From Scytonema hofmannii PCC 7110 (GTDB taxonomy: Bacteria > Cyanobacteriota > Cyanobacteriia > Cyanobacteriales > Nostocaceae), in contig NZ_KQ976354.1 of the NCBI RefSeq assembly GCF_000346485.2, positions 4,119,436 to 4,183,435 on the forward strand: DNA of 64,000 nucleotides. Direction: 5' to 3'. Both the position numbers and the translations under genes were made by a program. Positions within the stretch are counted from its first letter, which is position 1. Each line of letters starts with the position of its first letter. The notes under the pieces were generated by a model. It saw only the letters and a program-made list of their open reading frames with translations. It was not told the DNA's origin and ran no database searches. Below, in pieces: positions 33,052 through 42,776 of this stretch.

Positions 33052-35499
33052 ATGAGTCATCCTTGGATCTGGTTGAAAATCATCGGAGTTGCGATCGCTA
33101 GTACCATAACTTGCAAGTGCAACATTGCCATTGCCCAAATAACCCCAGATGCGACTCTACCTAATAATTCTCGTGTAACAACACAGGCTAATCTTATAAT
33201 TATTGAAGGTGGAACACAAGCTAGAAATAATTTGTTCCACAGTTTTGAGGAGTTTTCCGTTCTTAATGGAGCTACGGCTTATTTTAACAATACAACAGAT
33301 ATTCAAAATATTATTAGTCGAGTAACAGGTAAATCTGCTTCTAATATTAATGGTATCATTCGCACTAATGGCACAGCTAACTTGTTTCTGATGAATCCCA
33401 ATGGCATTCTTTTTGGTCCAAATGCCTCGTTGAACATCAACGGTTCATTTTTGGCAAGTACGGCAAGTAGTTTAAACTTTGCTGATGGCACTAAATTTAG
33501 TGCTACAAGCCCCCAACCCGCAGCCTTGCTAACAGTTAGCGTTCCCATTGGCTTACAATTTGGAGCAACAGTAGCACCTATCCGCAATCAATCCCAAGCT
33601 AATCAATCGATTGGTCTTGCAGTGCAGAGTGACAAAACCTTAGCATTGGTGGGTGGAGATGTGACTTTGGAAGGCGGAAATTTAACGGCACCTGGTGGAC
33701 GAATTGAGCTAGGAAGTGTTGGTGGCGATAGTTTTGTCAGTCTCAACCCATCGAACCAAGGTTGGGTATTAAGTTATGAAAGTGTCCGAAACTTTCAAAA
33801 TATTCAAATCATCCAACGAATTGTTGATGGCTCTCAGATTGGCTCTACTGTAAACGCCAGTGGTGAGGGGGGCGGTAATATCCAGATTCGGGGTAACCAC
33901 GTAAAACTTACGGAAAATACAAAGATTGAGGCTCTAACCTTAGGCTCGCAGTCAGGAGGAGATTTGCGAGTAAATGCCTCGGAATCTTTAGAACTAGTAG
34001 GTCCTGGGACGAGATTGCAGACTGCAACTAAGTTCAATTCCACCGGAAAAAGCGGAAACTTAACAATCGCTACAAAGAAGTTAATTGTCCGCAATGGAGC
34101 ACAAGTATCCACTTTGACTGTAGGTGAAGGTGCGGGAGGAAATTTGACCGTGAAAGCTTCAGAGTCTGTGGAGATAATTGGTAGTTATCCCCTACCAAAT
34201 ACTGGTATTGTTGAATATAGTGCTTTATCTAGTGAAACTGCTGGTGCTGGAAAGGCAGGAAATATAGCGATCGCCACCAAAAGATTGCTTATCCAAGATG
34301 GAGGACTCGTAACAGCAGCATCTAGTGGAGGAGTAGACCCCCAAACCAAACCCGCTCCTGCACTATTTACCCCTGCTACAGGAGATGGAGGGAGTTTGAC
34401 GGTTACAGCCTCCGAATCTGTAGAGCTAATTGGAACGACAGCAACAGGGCGTCCCAGTCGCTTGGCAGCTTTCACTGAAAGTTCGGGAGATGCAGGAAAC
34501 TTGACCATCTCCACAGAACAATTGATTGTTCGGGATGGAGCTGCTGTCACTGTCAGTAGTGAAGTTCCAAACGATGTCAATTATTTAGGAGATAGAAAGA
34601 ATTTAGGGAAAGCAGGGAATTTAAGTATATACGCTCGCTCCATACGTTTAGATAATAAAGGAAAACTCTTCTCTGAAACTGGTATTGGTCAAGGTGGAAA
34701 TATTCTCATCCAAGTGCAAGATCTATTACTGCTACGCCGCAACAGTCAAATTTCTACCAATGCAGGTAAGGAGCAGGTTCTTGGAGATGGCGGTAATATC
34801 TTCATTAATGCTATCGAAGGTTTCATTGTGGCACAAGCCAAAGAAAATAGTGATATTACCGCCAATGCTTTTACGGGTTCTGGTGGCAAAGTCCAAATTA
34901 ATACCATCGGTCTTTTTGGGATTGTGCCACGGAGTCGTAATGAGTTGGCAAGCCTATTAAAAGTAAACAATTCCTCCGAACTCAACCCCCAACGTTTAGA
35001 AACCAGCGACATTACGGCAATTTCTCAAATCAACCCAAATTTAAGTGGCGTCATCAACATCAATACACCCGATCTCGATCCCAATGCTGGATTTATTAAC
35101 CTGCCAGTGGAAATCAATGAACCAAAATTTGCGTCTGGATGTGCGAGTGCCACGCAAAATGAAAGTGAATTTATTATCACCGGAGGTGGCGGTTTACCAG
35201 CTAATCCCAGAGAATTTCTGAGAAGTTATCCTGTGAGCGTACCTTGGATAACACTTGATATAGGTAACAAAAAGCGTGCTACTGATGTTGAGAATGGAGA
35301 CAGACAACAAAAGATAAGTGCAGTTTTTGGGCGACAAAATGGAAAATATCTTAATTCTGTACAAAATAGGGTTGTAGAAGCTTCTGAATGGATTCGCGAT
35401 CGAGATGGTAATGTGATACTGGTCGCTCACGATCCCGATAAGACTTCCCACAGTGTCATGTTTGAGCCTCTATCTTGTTCTAGAGCGCCAGTACAGTAG
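33052..35499 (+). CDS. two-partner secretion exoprotein (filamentous haemagglutinin N-domain)
   Basis: 815 residues. A signal peptide (about 1-33, ending NIAIAQ) precedes a TPS/haemagglutination domain (about 35-290) with the typical FLMNPNGILFGPNASLNINGSF at about 111. A right-handed beta-helix of degenerate repeats follows (GGNLTVKASESVEIIGS, GSLTVTASESVELIGT), then a C-terminal domain with two Cys. Such TpsA proteins are threaded through an outer-membrane TpsB pore and act in adhesion or surface structure. No tpsB lies here. The gene stands alone between repeats. Confidence 0.9.
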   Translation: MSHPWIWLKIIGVAIASTITCKCNIAIAQITPDATLPNNSRVTTQANLIIIEGGTQARNNLFHSFEEFSVLNGATAYFNNTTDIQNIISRVTGKSASNINGIIRTNGTANLFLMNPNGILFGPNASLNINGSFLASTASSLNFADGTKFSATSPQPAALLTVSVPIGLQFGATVAPIRNQSQANQSIGLAVQSDKTLALVGGDVTLEGGNLTAPGGRIELGSVGGDSFVSLNPSNQGWVLSYESVRNFQNIQIIQRIVDGSQIGSTVNASGEGGGNIQIRGNHVKLTENTKIEALTLGSQSGGDLRVNASESLELVGPGTRLQTATKFNSTGKSGNLTIATKKLIVRNGAQVSTLTVGEGAGGNLTVKASESVEIIGSYPLPNTGIVEYSALSSETAGAGKAGNIAIATKRLLIQDGGLVTAASSGGVDPQTKPAPALFTPATGDGGSLTVTASESVELIGTTATGRPSRLAAFTESSGDAGNLTISTEQLIVRDGAAVTVSSEVPNDVNYLGDRKNLGKAGNLSIYARSIRLDNKGKLFSETGIGQGGNILIQVQDLLLLRRNSQISTNAGKEQVLGDGGNIFINAIEGFIVAQAKENSDITANAFTGSGGKVQINTIGLFGIVPRSRNELASLLKVNNSSELNPQRLETSDITAISQINPNLSGVININTPDLDPNAGFINLPVEINEPKFASGCASATQNESEFIITGGGGLPANPREFLRSYPVSVPWITLDIGNKKRATDVENGDRQQKISAVFGRQNGKYLNSVQNRVVEASEWIRDRDGNVILVAHDPDKTSHSVMFEPLSCSRAPVQ

Positions 35500-35514
35500 T
35501 CAAGCAGGGGGGCA

Positions 35515-35583
35515 AAAAACCCGGTTTCTCTCTGTGGTCAAGCTTGATATCTTCTGTGCTCAACTCGAAGAAACCGGGTTTTT
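35515..35583. repeat. AAACCCGGTTTC/GAAACCGGGTTT hairpin element
   Basis: Inverted CCCGGTTTCT and AGAAACCGGG ends around a 45-nt interior containing CTCTGTGGTCAAGCTTGATATC. The interior matches, in inverse orientation, part of the elements at 37186-37276 and 49101-49358. It starts 16 bp after the TPS gene and could also act as its terminator. Confidence 0.75.
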
Positions 35584-35683
35584 GTGATTTCTGTATCGGC
35601 ACTTTATTGTCTTGAAAATAGGGCACAGGGAGTAGATTTCTAAATCAAAATGTGTATATAAAGATACTAAAAACTTAGATAAG

Positions 35684-36406
35684 TTACAGTTTTTTGCCTT
35701 CTATTCTCTGCCTTCTGCCCTCTTGCACGAGTTGCTTTGTTGTTCGGATTTTGATAACCCGTGCTGGAACACCTACAGCCACTGAGTAAGGGGGAATATC
35801 TTTTGTTACAACTGCCCCTGCTCCAATCACACTCCCTTCACCAATCGTGACTCCATCCAATACAGTCACTGCATGTCCCAGCCAACAGTCATCCTCGATC
35901 GCAATTCCCTTACGAGAGATACCTTGATATTTAATTGGTTCTATGGGATCTGAAAATTCATGGTTGTTAGCATAGATTCCCGTATGCGCTGCTATCAAAC
36001 ATCGCTTACCAATTGTGATATTTCCAGGTCCGGCAATGCAAACCCCAGGACCGAGAAAAGTTTCTTGACCAATATGTATGACTGTATCTTCCAAGCAACC
36101 GATATTAACATTACACTCGATCGCAACTCCATCTGCTAAAAAAAGTTTATTGTTGTGATGTCTTCCACCATCAAGGCGAACACCCTTAAAAATATGCACT
36201 CCATTTCCCATTTCGATTGCAGAAGCACCAATAAACTCAACCCCCTCTTGAATATACACTGAAGAACCTATGTGGGAAAAAATTGAACGGTATAAGAGAT
36301 TTCGCCACTTTGGTCCCAAGGTAATTGATGGTAACCCTCCAAGTAAACTGGTGAGAAAAACTTCTTTTAGACGCTGCAATTTTGGGAAAGTTTGATTGTT
36401 ACTCAT
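35684..36406 (-). CDS. hexapeptide-repeat acyltransferase
   Basis: 240 residues. The left-handed beta-helix pattern runs from about 50 to 215 (VYIQEGVEFIGASAIEMGNGVHI, IAGPGNITIGKRCLIAAHTGIY, CWLGHAVTVLDGVTIGEGSVIGAG), ending VPARVIK. His in ANNHEF is the likely catalytic base. Enzymes of this group O-acetylate sugars of lipopolysaccharide or exopolysaccharide. A roughly 45-residue N-terminal extension precedes the helix. It is not adjacent to other polysaccharide genes, so the substrate cannot be named. Confidence 0.85.
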   Translation of the reverse strand: MSNNQTFPKLQRLKEVFLTSLLGGLPSITLGPKWRNLLYRSIFSHIGSSVYIQEGVEFIGASAIEMGNGVHIFKGVRLDGGRHHNNKLFLADGVAIECNVNIGCLEDTVIHIGQETFLGPGVCIAGPGNITIGKRCLIAAHTGIYANNHEFSDPIEPIKYQGISRKGIAIEDDCWLGHAVTVLDGVTIGEGSVIGAGAVVTKDIPPYSVAVGVPARVIKIRTTKQLVQEGRRQRIEGKKL

Positions 36407-37348
36407 GATGAAAAAACCTTTGTAATCTTTTAAAGGACTAGAGAATCTTTAGACGGCAGATATTCTAAATCCCTCAAGAGAATACACAAAAGTAGTTCTA
36501 TACTTTACTTGTAGAGCCGGGTTGCTTTTGTAGCAAAACCCGTTATGAAATTGATGAACAAGTAAAGAAATTCAATTTTCTCGTCGCAATTACATTTAGA
36601 GGCTTGTGTTACTTTAGGTCAGCCAAAAGTATGAAAAAGGTCTTGACAAACCAACTTCACCTAAAAATATTTGAAAAAATTGTTCTAAAACCACTAATAT
36701 GACTCCGCCTTGAGGGAATTGTCAGCTAAGTAGCTTCAACTTCTTATAGGAATACAAACATACCAAATAATTCTACCAAAGCTACACTTTTCATTAGTGA
36801 GTCTGGAAAAATATAAAATTCTTTATTTTGGTGAAAATGCAATCCTTGTTGAACTCCTAGCAGTTTTATGCAATTCCTGTAACGTTAGGGCGGAGTGTCT
36901 CCAACTTCAGCCATTACATTGAAGTTAACCATCGGTGCAAACAAATAAGCACTTCCCCGATTGCTATGACGGCTTAATTGAAGCCAGTTTTCAGAGTATG
37001 CCGCTGCTATCATGTTGCACGCAAATGATTTACTTACTAACTATTTCACAATATTGACAGACTTTGAATACAGATATATTACACAGATATTATAAAAAAA
37101 TTGAATACAAAAAATCAGTCTAAAGACATAGATTTAGACCGAGCGCGACGAGAGTAAACACCTAGAGCGCTAGTCCAGTAACCCCAAAAACCCGGTTTCT
37201 TTGTAGAGACTAGCCATGCTTAGTCTGTAAGCATACGAGATATCAAGCTTTCCGGCAGAGAGAAACCGGGTTTTTTGCCCCCATTTTAACTACTGGAGAA
37301 CCGCTTCTCATCATTGTGATATGTGATACTCTCTCCCCGTGTAAGATT
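36407..37348. other. 940-bp gene-free region
   Basis: No coding frame of note on either strand. Apart from the hairpin element at 37186-37276 and a small TTGCTTTTGTAGCAA-type hairpin near 36521-36535, nothing was recognised. It separates the acyltransferase from the scytonemin regulatory pair. Confidence 0.6.
37186..37276. repeat. CCCGGTTTCT hairpin element (uninterrupted copy)
   Basis: 91 bp bounded by AAAAACCCGGTTTCTTTG and AGAGAAACCGGGTTTTTT. Its interior (AGACTAGCCATGCTTAGTCTG, then GAGATATCAAGC) is nearly identical to the element at 49101-49358. There it is split by another MITE, so this copy shows the empty site. Confidence 0.85.
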
Positions 37349-37402
37349 ACCGCTCCTGTTCTTTCTTTTTCTTGGCGTCCTTGGCTCAGGAGCGGTTTTT
37401 TA
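37349..37402 (+). terminator. terminator-like hairpin
   Basis: ACCGCTCCTG pairs with CAGGAGCGGT and is followed by TTTTTT on the plus strand. The loop is 28 nt. It lies just past the stop of the minus-strand response regulator and, read in that direction, has only a short U-run, so its main direction appears to be plus. Confidence 0.55.
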
Positions 37403-37458
37403 ATAGGTAATCTTCTGGCGGAAAGGGAGTAGTACTGGTGAATAAGAGGTGACCGATC

Positions 37459-38289
37459 TCATGCCTCAATTTTACAACGCTGGGACAATTGGTATTCCTT
37501 TCTCCAACTTTGAGGTGGAGTCCCGTTGTGTTGACGAAACTGCCGGGAAAAATGACATGCGTTTTGATAACCAAGAGCAGATGCAATTTGTTCAATCGTT
37601 TGATCTGTTTCTTGAAGCAAAGAACGTGCTGCAGCCATCCGGCGCTTTACAATCCAACCGTTAACTGTTTCTCCTGTAATTTTTGCAACTCTATTTGTTA
37701 AGTAAGCTGAAGAATAACCAACAGCCTCAGCTACATCGCACAAAGTGATTCCTTGATCGAAATTGGCTTCTATATATTCAAAAACTTCTTTGAGCTGGGG
37801 AACTGAGGGAAAAATAAATGCCGGAGATTGTGGTGAACCATCAGCAACAGCGACTGGCTGTGCAAGCTTCTCATAGCATGCCGCATACCAGTACTGCATT
37901 AGTTTCGCTTGCTTTTCCAATCTGGCAGTCATGGCTTTCAGTAATTGGTGAACTGTACACGGCTTGGTAATGTAATCATCAGCGCCTAATTCCATGCCCT
38001 GACGAAGAGACGCTTTGCTATCGCTACCAGTTAAAAAGATGAAAGGAACAATAGCTGTCACTGGATCTTGTCGCAATGCAGCCAAGACACCAAAGCCATC
38101 CATCTCTGGCATCAAAATATCGCAAATCACCAGGTCAGGTAAATGCTCCTGTGCTTTTTGGATACCAATACTACCATTTTCAGCATCAATTGTCTCAAAA
38201 CCTTCAGCTTGAAGACCGTCCAAGAAAATCTGGCGAGTCATTGCATCATCTTCAATAATCAAAATCTTTTTTGACGATTCCTGCATCAT
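37459..38289 (-). CDS. response regulator with AraC-type DNA-binding domain (scytonemin locus regulator)
   Basis: 276 residues. The receiver domain (about 8-125) has acidic pair EDDAM, phospho-acceptor Asp in LVICDILMPEMDG, Thr in FLTGSD and Lys in ITKPCTVHQL. The AraC output domain (about 165-265) shows two helix-turn-helix units (DVAEAVGYSSAYLTNRVAKITGE and IEQIASALGYQNACHFSRQFRQHNG). It starts 107 bp after the kinase gene, transcribed away from scyA. A two-component pair beside scytonemin genes is known in Nostoc punctiforme and is required for the UV-A response there. By position this is its counterpart. Likely target: the 1.15-kb region upstream of scyA. Confidence 0.9.
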   Translation of the reverse strand: MMQESSKKILIIEDDAMTRQIFLDGLQAEGFETIDAENGSIGIQKAQEHLPDLVICDILMPEMDGFGVLAALRQDPVTAIVPFIFLTGSDSKASLRQGMELGADDYITKPCTVHQLLKAMTARLEKQAKLMQYWYAACYEKLAQPVAVADGSPQSPAFIFPSVPQLKEVFEYIEANFDQGITLCDVAEAVGYSSAYLTNRVAKITGETVNGWIVKRRMAAARSLLQETDQTIEQIASALGYQNACHFSRQFRQHNGTPPQSWRKEYQLSQRCKIEA

Positions 38290-38396
38290 GTTTAATCACC
38301 ACAATATTTGGTAGCCAACGGTTACTGAATTCAAAAGTCGAGTTACGGAAAACACTAATACGTGAGGAGTGAATTTGTCACAATGTGCTGTTGACA

Positions 38397-39617
38397 CTAC
38401 TGGTAACTATCATCCCCTACATACGTTGTTGGTAATTTGACAGTGAAAGTTGTGCCAATTCCAACAGCACTTTCTACAGAAATTTCACCAAAGTGTAAGT
38501 CAACAAGAGTTTTTACTATCGAAAGACCCAGTCCAGTTCCAGGTATACTGTCAACATTGCTGCCTCGATAAAAAGGCTCGAAAATTTGTTGCCGATCTAT
38601 AATTGGAATACCAATGCCAGAATCTTTGATTTGAAAAATGGTTTCTTGACTTTGACAGTGAAGTTCAAAGGTCACGGTACTACCAGGTGATGAATATTTG
38701 ATAGCATTTGAGAGTAAGTTATTTAAAATATGCTGTAACAGCTTTGGGTCTAGGTAGGCACTATCAAAATTGCTGTGGCTTACAAAGTTAACTGACTTTT
38801 GATTACCACTAGCTAACTGCATCTGTGCAACTATATCGACGCAAAACCTATCTAAGTTTATCTGTCTAGGCTCACACACCAACTTTCGTGATTCTGCTTG
38901 TCTATACAGTAAGATTTCATCTAGTAGTTCGCTGATTTGTTGAACAGCGACTTGAATAATATCTAGATAAAAACGGTTTTTTTCTTCTGTCCATTGATGA
39001 AGATGCCGTTTGAGTAAATCGGCAGAGAAAGAAACAACATTTAAAGGGGTGCGTAATTCATGACTGAGCATAGAGACAAAACGTTCACTGAGTTCACTGA
39101 GTCGTTTTGTCTGCTCAAGAGCTTGACGCACTTCTGATTTTGCTTGCTTGTAATCGGTGATATCAATAGAAGATTTGTTCGCGTATTGCCGCAAGCTTAA
39201 CTCTACTAGTTCCTCACTGCGATCGCAAGCAACTGCACAACCTAATTCTCTCCCTTGGGTTTCTACATAGTTAACCGTGACTTGTACTAAAAATATTTGC
39301 CCTGCTTTAGTCTGATATCGGGATTTAAAAGTGAGACAATTCTGCTGCTTCAGGGTTGACCATTGTTCCGACCATTTTTGCAACTCAAAATCCAAGTCAA
39401 TATTCTGTAGTGTCATTGACAGCAGTTCATTACAGGAATACCCCATCATTTGACAGAAAGCCGTATTGACATAGAGAATTTGGGCTTTGGCATTCAAGCA
39501 AAATGTCGCCTCTACAACTTGATTGAGAAGAATTTGTGCAACTTGCAACTCTTCTTCTGGTTTTAGCACCGATTGAGAATTAGATTTCGATAACATATGG
39601 TCGCTAAAGTACATCAC
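38397..39617 (-). CDS. PAS sensor histidine kinase of the scytonemin locus
   Basis: 406 residues with no membrane segment. PAS domain at about 30-155 (VEATFCLNAKAQILYVN), HisKA with His in MLSHELRTPLNVVSFSA (about 190), HATPase_c with N box HILNNLLSNAIKYS, G1 KDSGIGIP and G2 GTGLGLSIV. It pairs with the AraC-type regulator directly downstream and is divergent from scyA, matching the two-component pair at the scytonemin locus of Nostoc punctiforme. The PAS may sense a redox or photo-oxidative signal; no chromophore-binding Cys or haem motif could be identified. ATG at 39617 is first; ATG at 39596 (MLSKSNSQ) is an alternative. Confidence 0.9.
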   Translation of the reverse strand: MMYFSDHMLSKSNSQSVLKPEEELQVAQILLNQVVEATFCLNAKAQILYVNTAFCQMMGYSCNELLSMTLQNIDLDFELQKWSEQWSTLKQQNCLTFKSRYQTKAGQIFLVQVTVNYVETQGRELGCAVACDRSEELVELSLRQYANKSSIDITDYKQAKSEVRQALEQTKRLSELSERFVSMLSHELRTPLNVVSFSADLLKRHLHQWTEEKNRFYLDIIQVAVQQISELLDEILLYRQAESRKLVCEPRQINLDRFCVDIVAQMQLASGNQKSVNFVSHSNFDSAYLDPKLLQHILNNLLSNAIKYSSPGSTVTFELHCQSQETIFQIKDSGIGIPIIDRQQIFEPFYRGSNVDSIPGTGLGLSIVKTLVDLHFGEISVESAVGIGTTFTVKLPTTYVGDDSYQ

Positions 39618-40769
39618 CCCTCCCGCTTGTTTGTATTAATCAGCACTTACCGCGATTGATGGGCTGTAATCTAAATTTCCTAACTTGTTGGAGCTATTAT
39701 TTTGCCCGCAAAATTAACCTACCAGATTTTTTAAAAAACTTAATATAACTTTACAAATTCTTTAAAATAGAAGTTTAAGTACTTTTACTTAGTTTCGACC
39801 GTATTAACTGCATAGCTACTTAAACAGGACTTACGCAAAAATTGCTAGAAACCTTGATTTATCGAACCGCCAAGACGCCAAGAGCGCCAAGAATTCGTAG
39901 AGCGTGCGTAAGTTCTATGAAAGTAGGTTAACCTATAAAGACTGTAGATTTACTTGCAATAAATACAATAATCTTTCTTACGTAGAAATATTGATTTCAT
40001 GAGTCTAAATTCCTTTACTTAACTCTTCCATGAATTCAACTACAAAATTGTTTACAAAGTCATCCACCACAAGAAATAGCCTCATCATCACGTATATATT
40101 ATGTATTTTTCAACATCTATCATTTGGTATAACCTGTATTAAGATTATATGTGTTTTTTGTAACACTAACTTGACTGATAAATATTTAAGTAGTAACAGC
40201 AATGTCAAGCCTCCTATTTTTAGAAGAATCAGCTATAATATTAGATTGTCTAAAAAAATATTGCTCTAGTCTTTTCTATTTGCTATTCCTACTTCATTAC
40301 TTCTATTATTTTGTCTATAGAGTATAAAATTGCAATTAACATTTAGAGTTAATTTCTTGTAGGAATGGAAATAAAAAGAATTGTGATTTGTCATCCGTCG
40401 CTAGGTAGGTAAGAAAGTTCAGTCGGGTAGAAAGAAGTGTTGAGACGCCTCTTAGTAAGCGTTAAAATGAGCGTAATAAGAGAGCAAAAAAATTGATAAC
40501 CCGATCAAAAGATTCTTCATTGCAGTAAGGTATTGAGCTTCTGTAGTCTTGTTTCCATAAGCACAGCCTTGATTGTTTACCTTGAACGTAAAGATTTATT
40601 TACTATCAGGAAAGCGGTGACAAACCGTGCTTGGTGTTCGACAAGCTTGGTGAATTTTTAAAAGAAAAAGCAGACTTTGGCAGGACACATATTTGAGGCT
40701 GCGAGTGAAAGCGTAGTCTATGTAGGCTAACTGGCACCCTCTCCAAGATTCAGGGAGTACTTAGAAGCA
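39618..40769. promoter_or_regulatory. long regulatory region upstream of scyA
   Basis: 1.15 kb between the divergent kinase and scyA genes. It contains one MITE (39826-39916) and an AT-rich 79-codon frame (40030-40269) that I do not accept as a gene. The 500 bases before scyA hold no repeat and should contain the UV-responsive promoter. No unambiguous operator repeat was recognised by eye. Confidence 0.55.
39826..39916. mobile_element. MITE, AGGACTTACGCA family
   Basis: 91 bp bounded by AGGACTTACGCA and TGCGTAAGTTCT, with interior CGCCAAGACGCCAAGAGCGC. The element at 49460-49550 is the same sequence in inverse orientation with very few changes, so the pair brackets the scyABCDEF genes. Confidence 0.88.
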
Positions 40770-42647
40770 ATGAGCCAAAATTATATTCAAACAACCTCTA
40801 ACAACGGCACTCAGCCATACGAGGTATATCAACCAAGTGGCTGTGTAAAAACCGCACCAAATGGTAGAAAGTCCGAATCCAAAGAACTTGCGAACGAGCC
40901 ATCCAAAACCGGATCGATTGTGGAACAACCGCAGCGTTCGCTAACGGTAGCAGATGCGATCGCTAGAATGATGGAAGCGTTGGGAATTACCCATGCTTAC
41001 GGAGTCGCTGGAGGCGCAATGGCTACTCTTTGGGGTTCGTTATCCAACAGCCTTCTCGAAGTCTTAAACGTCCGTCATGAATCAGGAGCTGCCTTTGCAG
41101 GGACTGAAGCTTACTTTGCCACAGGTCGTCCCAGTGTTGTATTCACAACAGCAGGACCGGGTATTACCAACGCCCTCACTGGGTTATTTGCTGCCCGTGG
41201 TGAAGGAGCGAAAGTGATTTTACTCTCGGCTTACACCTCAGCACCCCAACGCGGAAAGTGGGCTATTCAAGAAACCAGTAGCGAAACGTTGCCCACTGAT
41301 GGAATTTTTACATCAGGGACATTATTTAACTACGCAACGACTGTAGAAAGCGCTGCACAACTGCCACAGATTTTTCGCAAACTAGCTTTGGGTTTGTCGC
41401 AACCAGGAAGTTTTGTTGCTCATTTGACTATCCCCACCGCCGTCCAAACATCTCCACTAGATGAAATTCCGACTTTTCAAGGAGTTTATTGCTCGAAGCT
41501 AGCACCTAGTAGAGAAACCATTTTGCAAGCAGCAGAACTGTTATCAGACGGACCTTTTGCCATATGGTTGGGTTTCGGTGCTCGTCACGCCGCAGAAGAA
41601 GTTCGCCAACTCGCCGAAATCACAGGGGCTGCAGTTATGTGCTCTCCTCGTGGCAAAGGTATTTTCCCCGAAGATCATCCTCAGTTTGTAGGTGTCACAG
41701 GTTTGGGCGGTCATAGTTCTGTGTTTGCGTATATGCAACAACAGACACCTTTCCGCACTCTTGTGTTAGGCTCGCGTCTGAGTGAACCGACTTCTTTCTG
41801 GAATCAAGCATTGGTTCCTCCAGGAGGCTTTGTACACGTAGATATCGATCCCACAGTACCTGGTGTAGCCTACTCAAAGGCTGAAACCTTTGCTATTCAG
41901 TCCGATATTAAAACTTTCTTACAAGCACTATTACAACACAAGCACCTTATTGCCAGTGCAGGCATAGGAGCTTTTGAACTACCACGCCCCGAAAAACAAG
42001 CACTCGAACCAAGCACGGACTCTCCAGTGAGACCGGAAATGCTGATGCAAGCAATTCAAAAAGTCATCGTTGAGGGTAGTAATGCCATAGTCTTAGCTGA
42101 GTGCGGTAACTCCTTTACCTGGGCAACACACCTCCTGCGATTTGGTCAACCAAACCGTTACCGTGTCAGCACCGGAGTAGGAGCAATGGGTCACGCTGTG
42201 ACCGGAGTCATTGGATCGGCTCTTGCAACTAACAGCAAGTCTGTAGCTATTGTAGGTGATGGTGCAATGCTGATGAACAACGAAATTAGCACTGCTGTAA
42301 AATACCAAATTCCTGCAGTCTGGATTGTACTCAATGATGCCCGCTACAATATGTGCCATCAAGGCATGGCAATGCTAGGGCTTACAGGAGCCGATCCATT
42401 GATCCCAGAGACAGATTTTGTAACAGTTGCTCGCGGTATGGGCGCGGATGGAATCCGCATCAATCAAGAATCCGATCTTGAAGCTGCACTAGAGAAAGCG
42501 ATGGCTTTTCCAGGTCCATTCGTTGTTGATGTAATTATTGACCCAGATCGACGCGCACCATCCAAAGGACGCAACGCCGGTCTAGCAGCACAAGGAGTTA
42601 AATCAGCCCCTGCTGAAAAGAGTGCGATTTCATTTCCAAATATTTAA
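40770..42647 (+). CDS. scyA: ScyA, thiamine diphosphate-dependent acyloin synthase
   Basis: 625 residues, an acetolactate-synthase homologue. In scytonemin synthesis it couples indole-3-pyruvate with p-hydroxyphenylpyruvate to a beta-ketoacid. Catalytic Glu lies in NVRHESGAAFAGTEAY (about 107), the central domain at about 225-380, and the ThDP/Mg motif GDGAMLMNNEISTAVKYQ to LNDARYN at about 491-520. A polar N-terminal extension of about 55 residues precedes the catalytic core and is longer than in acetolactate synthases. First gene of the scy operon, followed by a heptamer array and scyB. The next genes and the regulator pair settle its identity against an ordinary ilvB. Confidence 0.96.
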   Translation: MSQNYIQTTSNNGTQPYEVYQPSGCVKTAPNGRKSESKELANEPSKTGSIVEQPQRSLTVADAIARMMEALGITHAYGVAGGAMATLWGSLSNSLLEVLNVRHESGAAFAGTEAYFATGRPSVVFTTAGPGITNALTGLFAARGEGAKVILLSAYTSAPQRGKWAIQETSSETLPTDGIFTSGTLFNYATTVESAAQLPQIFRKLALGLSQPGSFVAHLTIPTAVQTSPLDEIPTFQGVYCSKLAPSRETILQAAELLSDGPFAIWLGFGARHAAEEVRQLAEITGAAVMCSPRGKGIFPEDHPQFVGVTGLGGHSSVFAYMQQQTPFRTLVLGSRLSEPTSFWNQALVPPGGFVHVDIDPTVPGVAYSKAETFAIQSDIKTFLQALLQHKHLIASAGIGAFELPRPEKQALEPSTDSPVRPEMLMQAIQKVIVEGSNAIVLAECGNSFTWATHLLRFGQPNRYRVSTGVGAMGHAVTGVIGSALATNSKSVAIVGDGAMLMNNEISTAVKYQIPAVWIVLNDARYNMCHQGMAMLGLTGADPLIPETDFVTVARGMGADGIRINQESDLEAALEKAMAFPGPFVVDVIIDPDRRAPSKGRNAGLAAQGVKSAPAEKSAISFPNI

Positions 42648-42757
42648 TGGTTAGTGGTTAGTGGTTAGTGGTTAGTGGTTAGTGGAGAAAAACAAATAAC
42701 AAATAACAAATAACAAATAACAAATAACAACTAACCACTAACAACTAACAACCAACA
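42647..42757. repeat. heptamer arrays between scyA and scyB
   Basis: Two adjacent arrays: TTAGTGG units (42650-42682) and ACAAATA/ACAACTA units (42689-42755). They fill almost the whole gap between the scyA stop and the scyB ribosome site. Confidence 0.9.
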
Positions 42758-42776
42758 GTAATTGAGGAGACTTAGC

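Noticed and set aside
33303-35451. Minus-strand frames of 85-131 codons under the TPS gene
   Set aside because: Shadows of the repetitive beta-helix coding sequence.
40030-40269. 79-codon plus-strand frame upstream of scyA
   Set aside because: AT-rich composition, no ribosome site, no recognisable protein pattern. Treated as part of the regulatory region.
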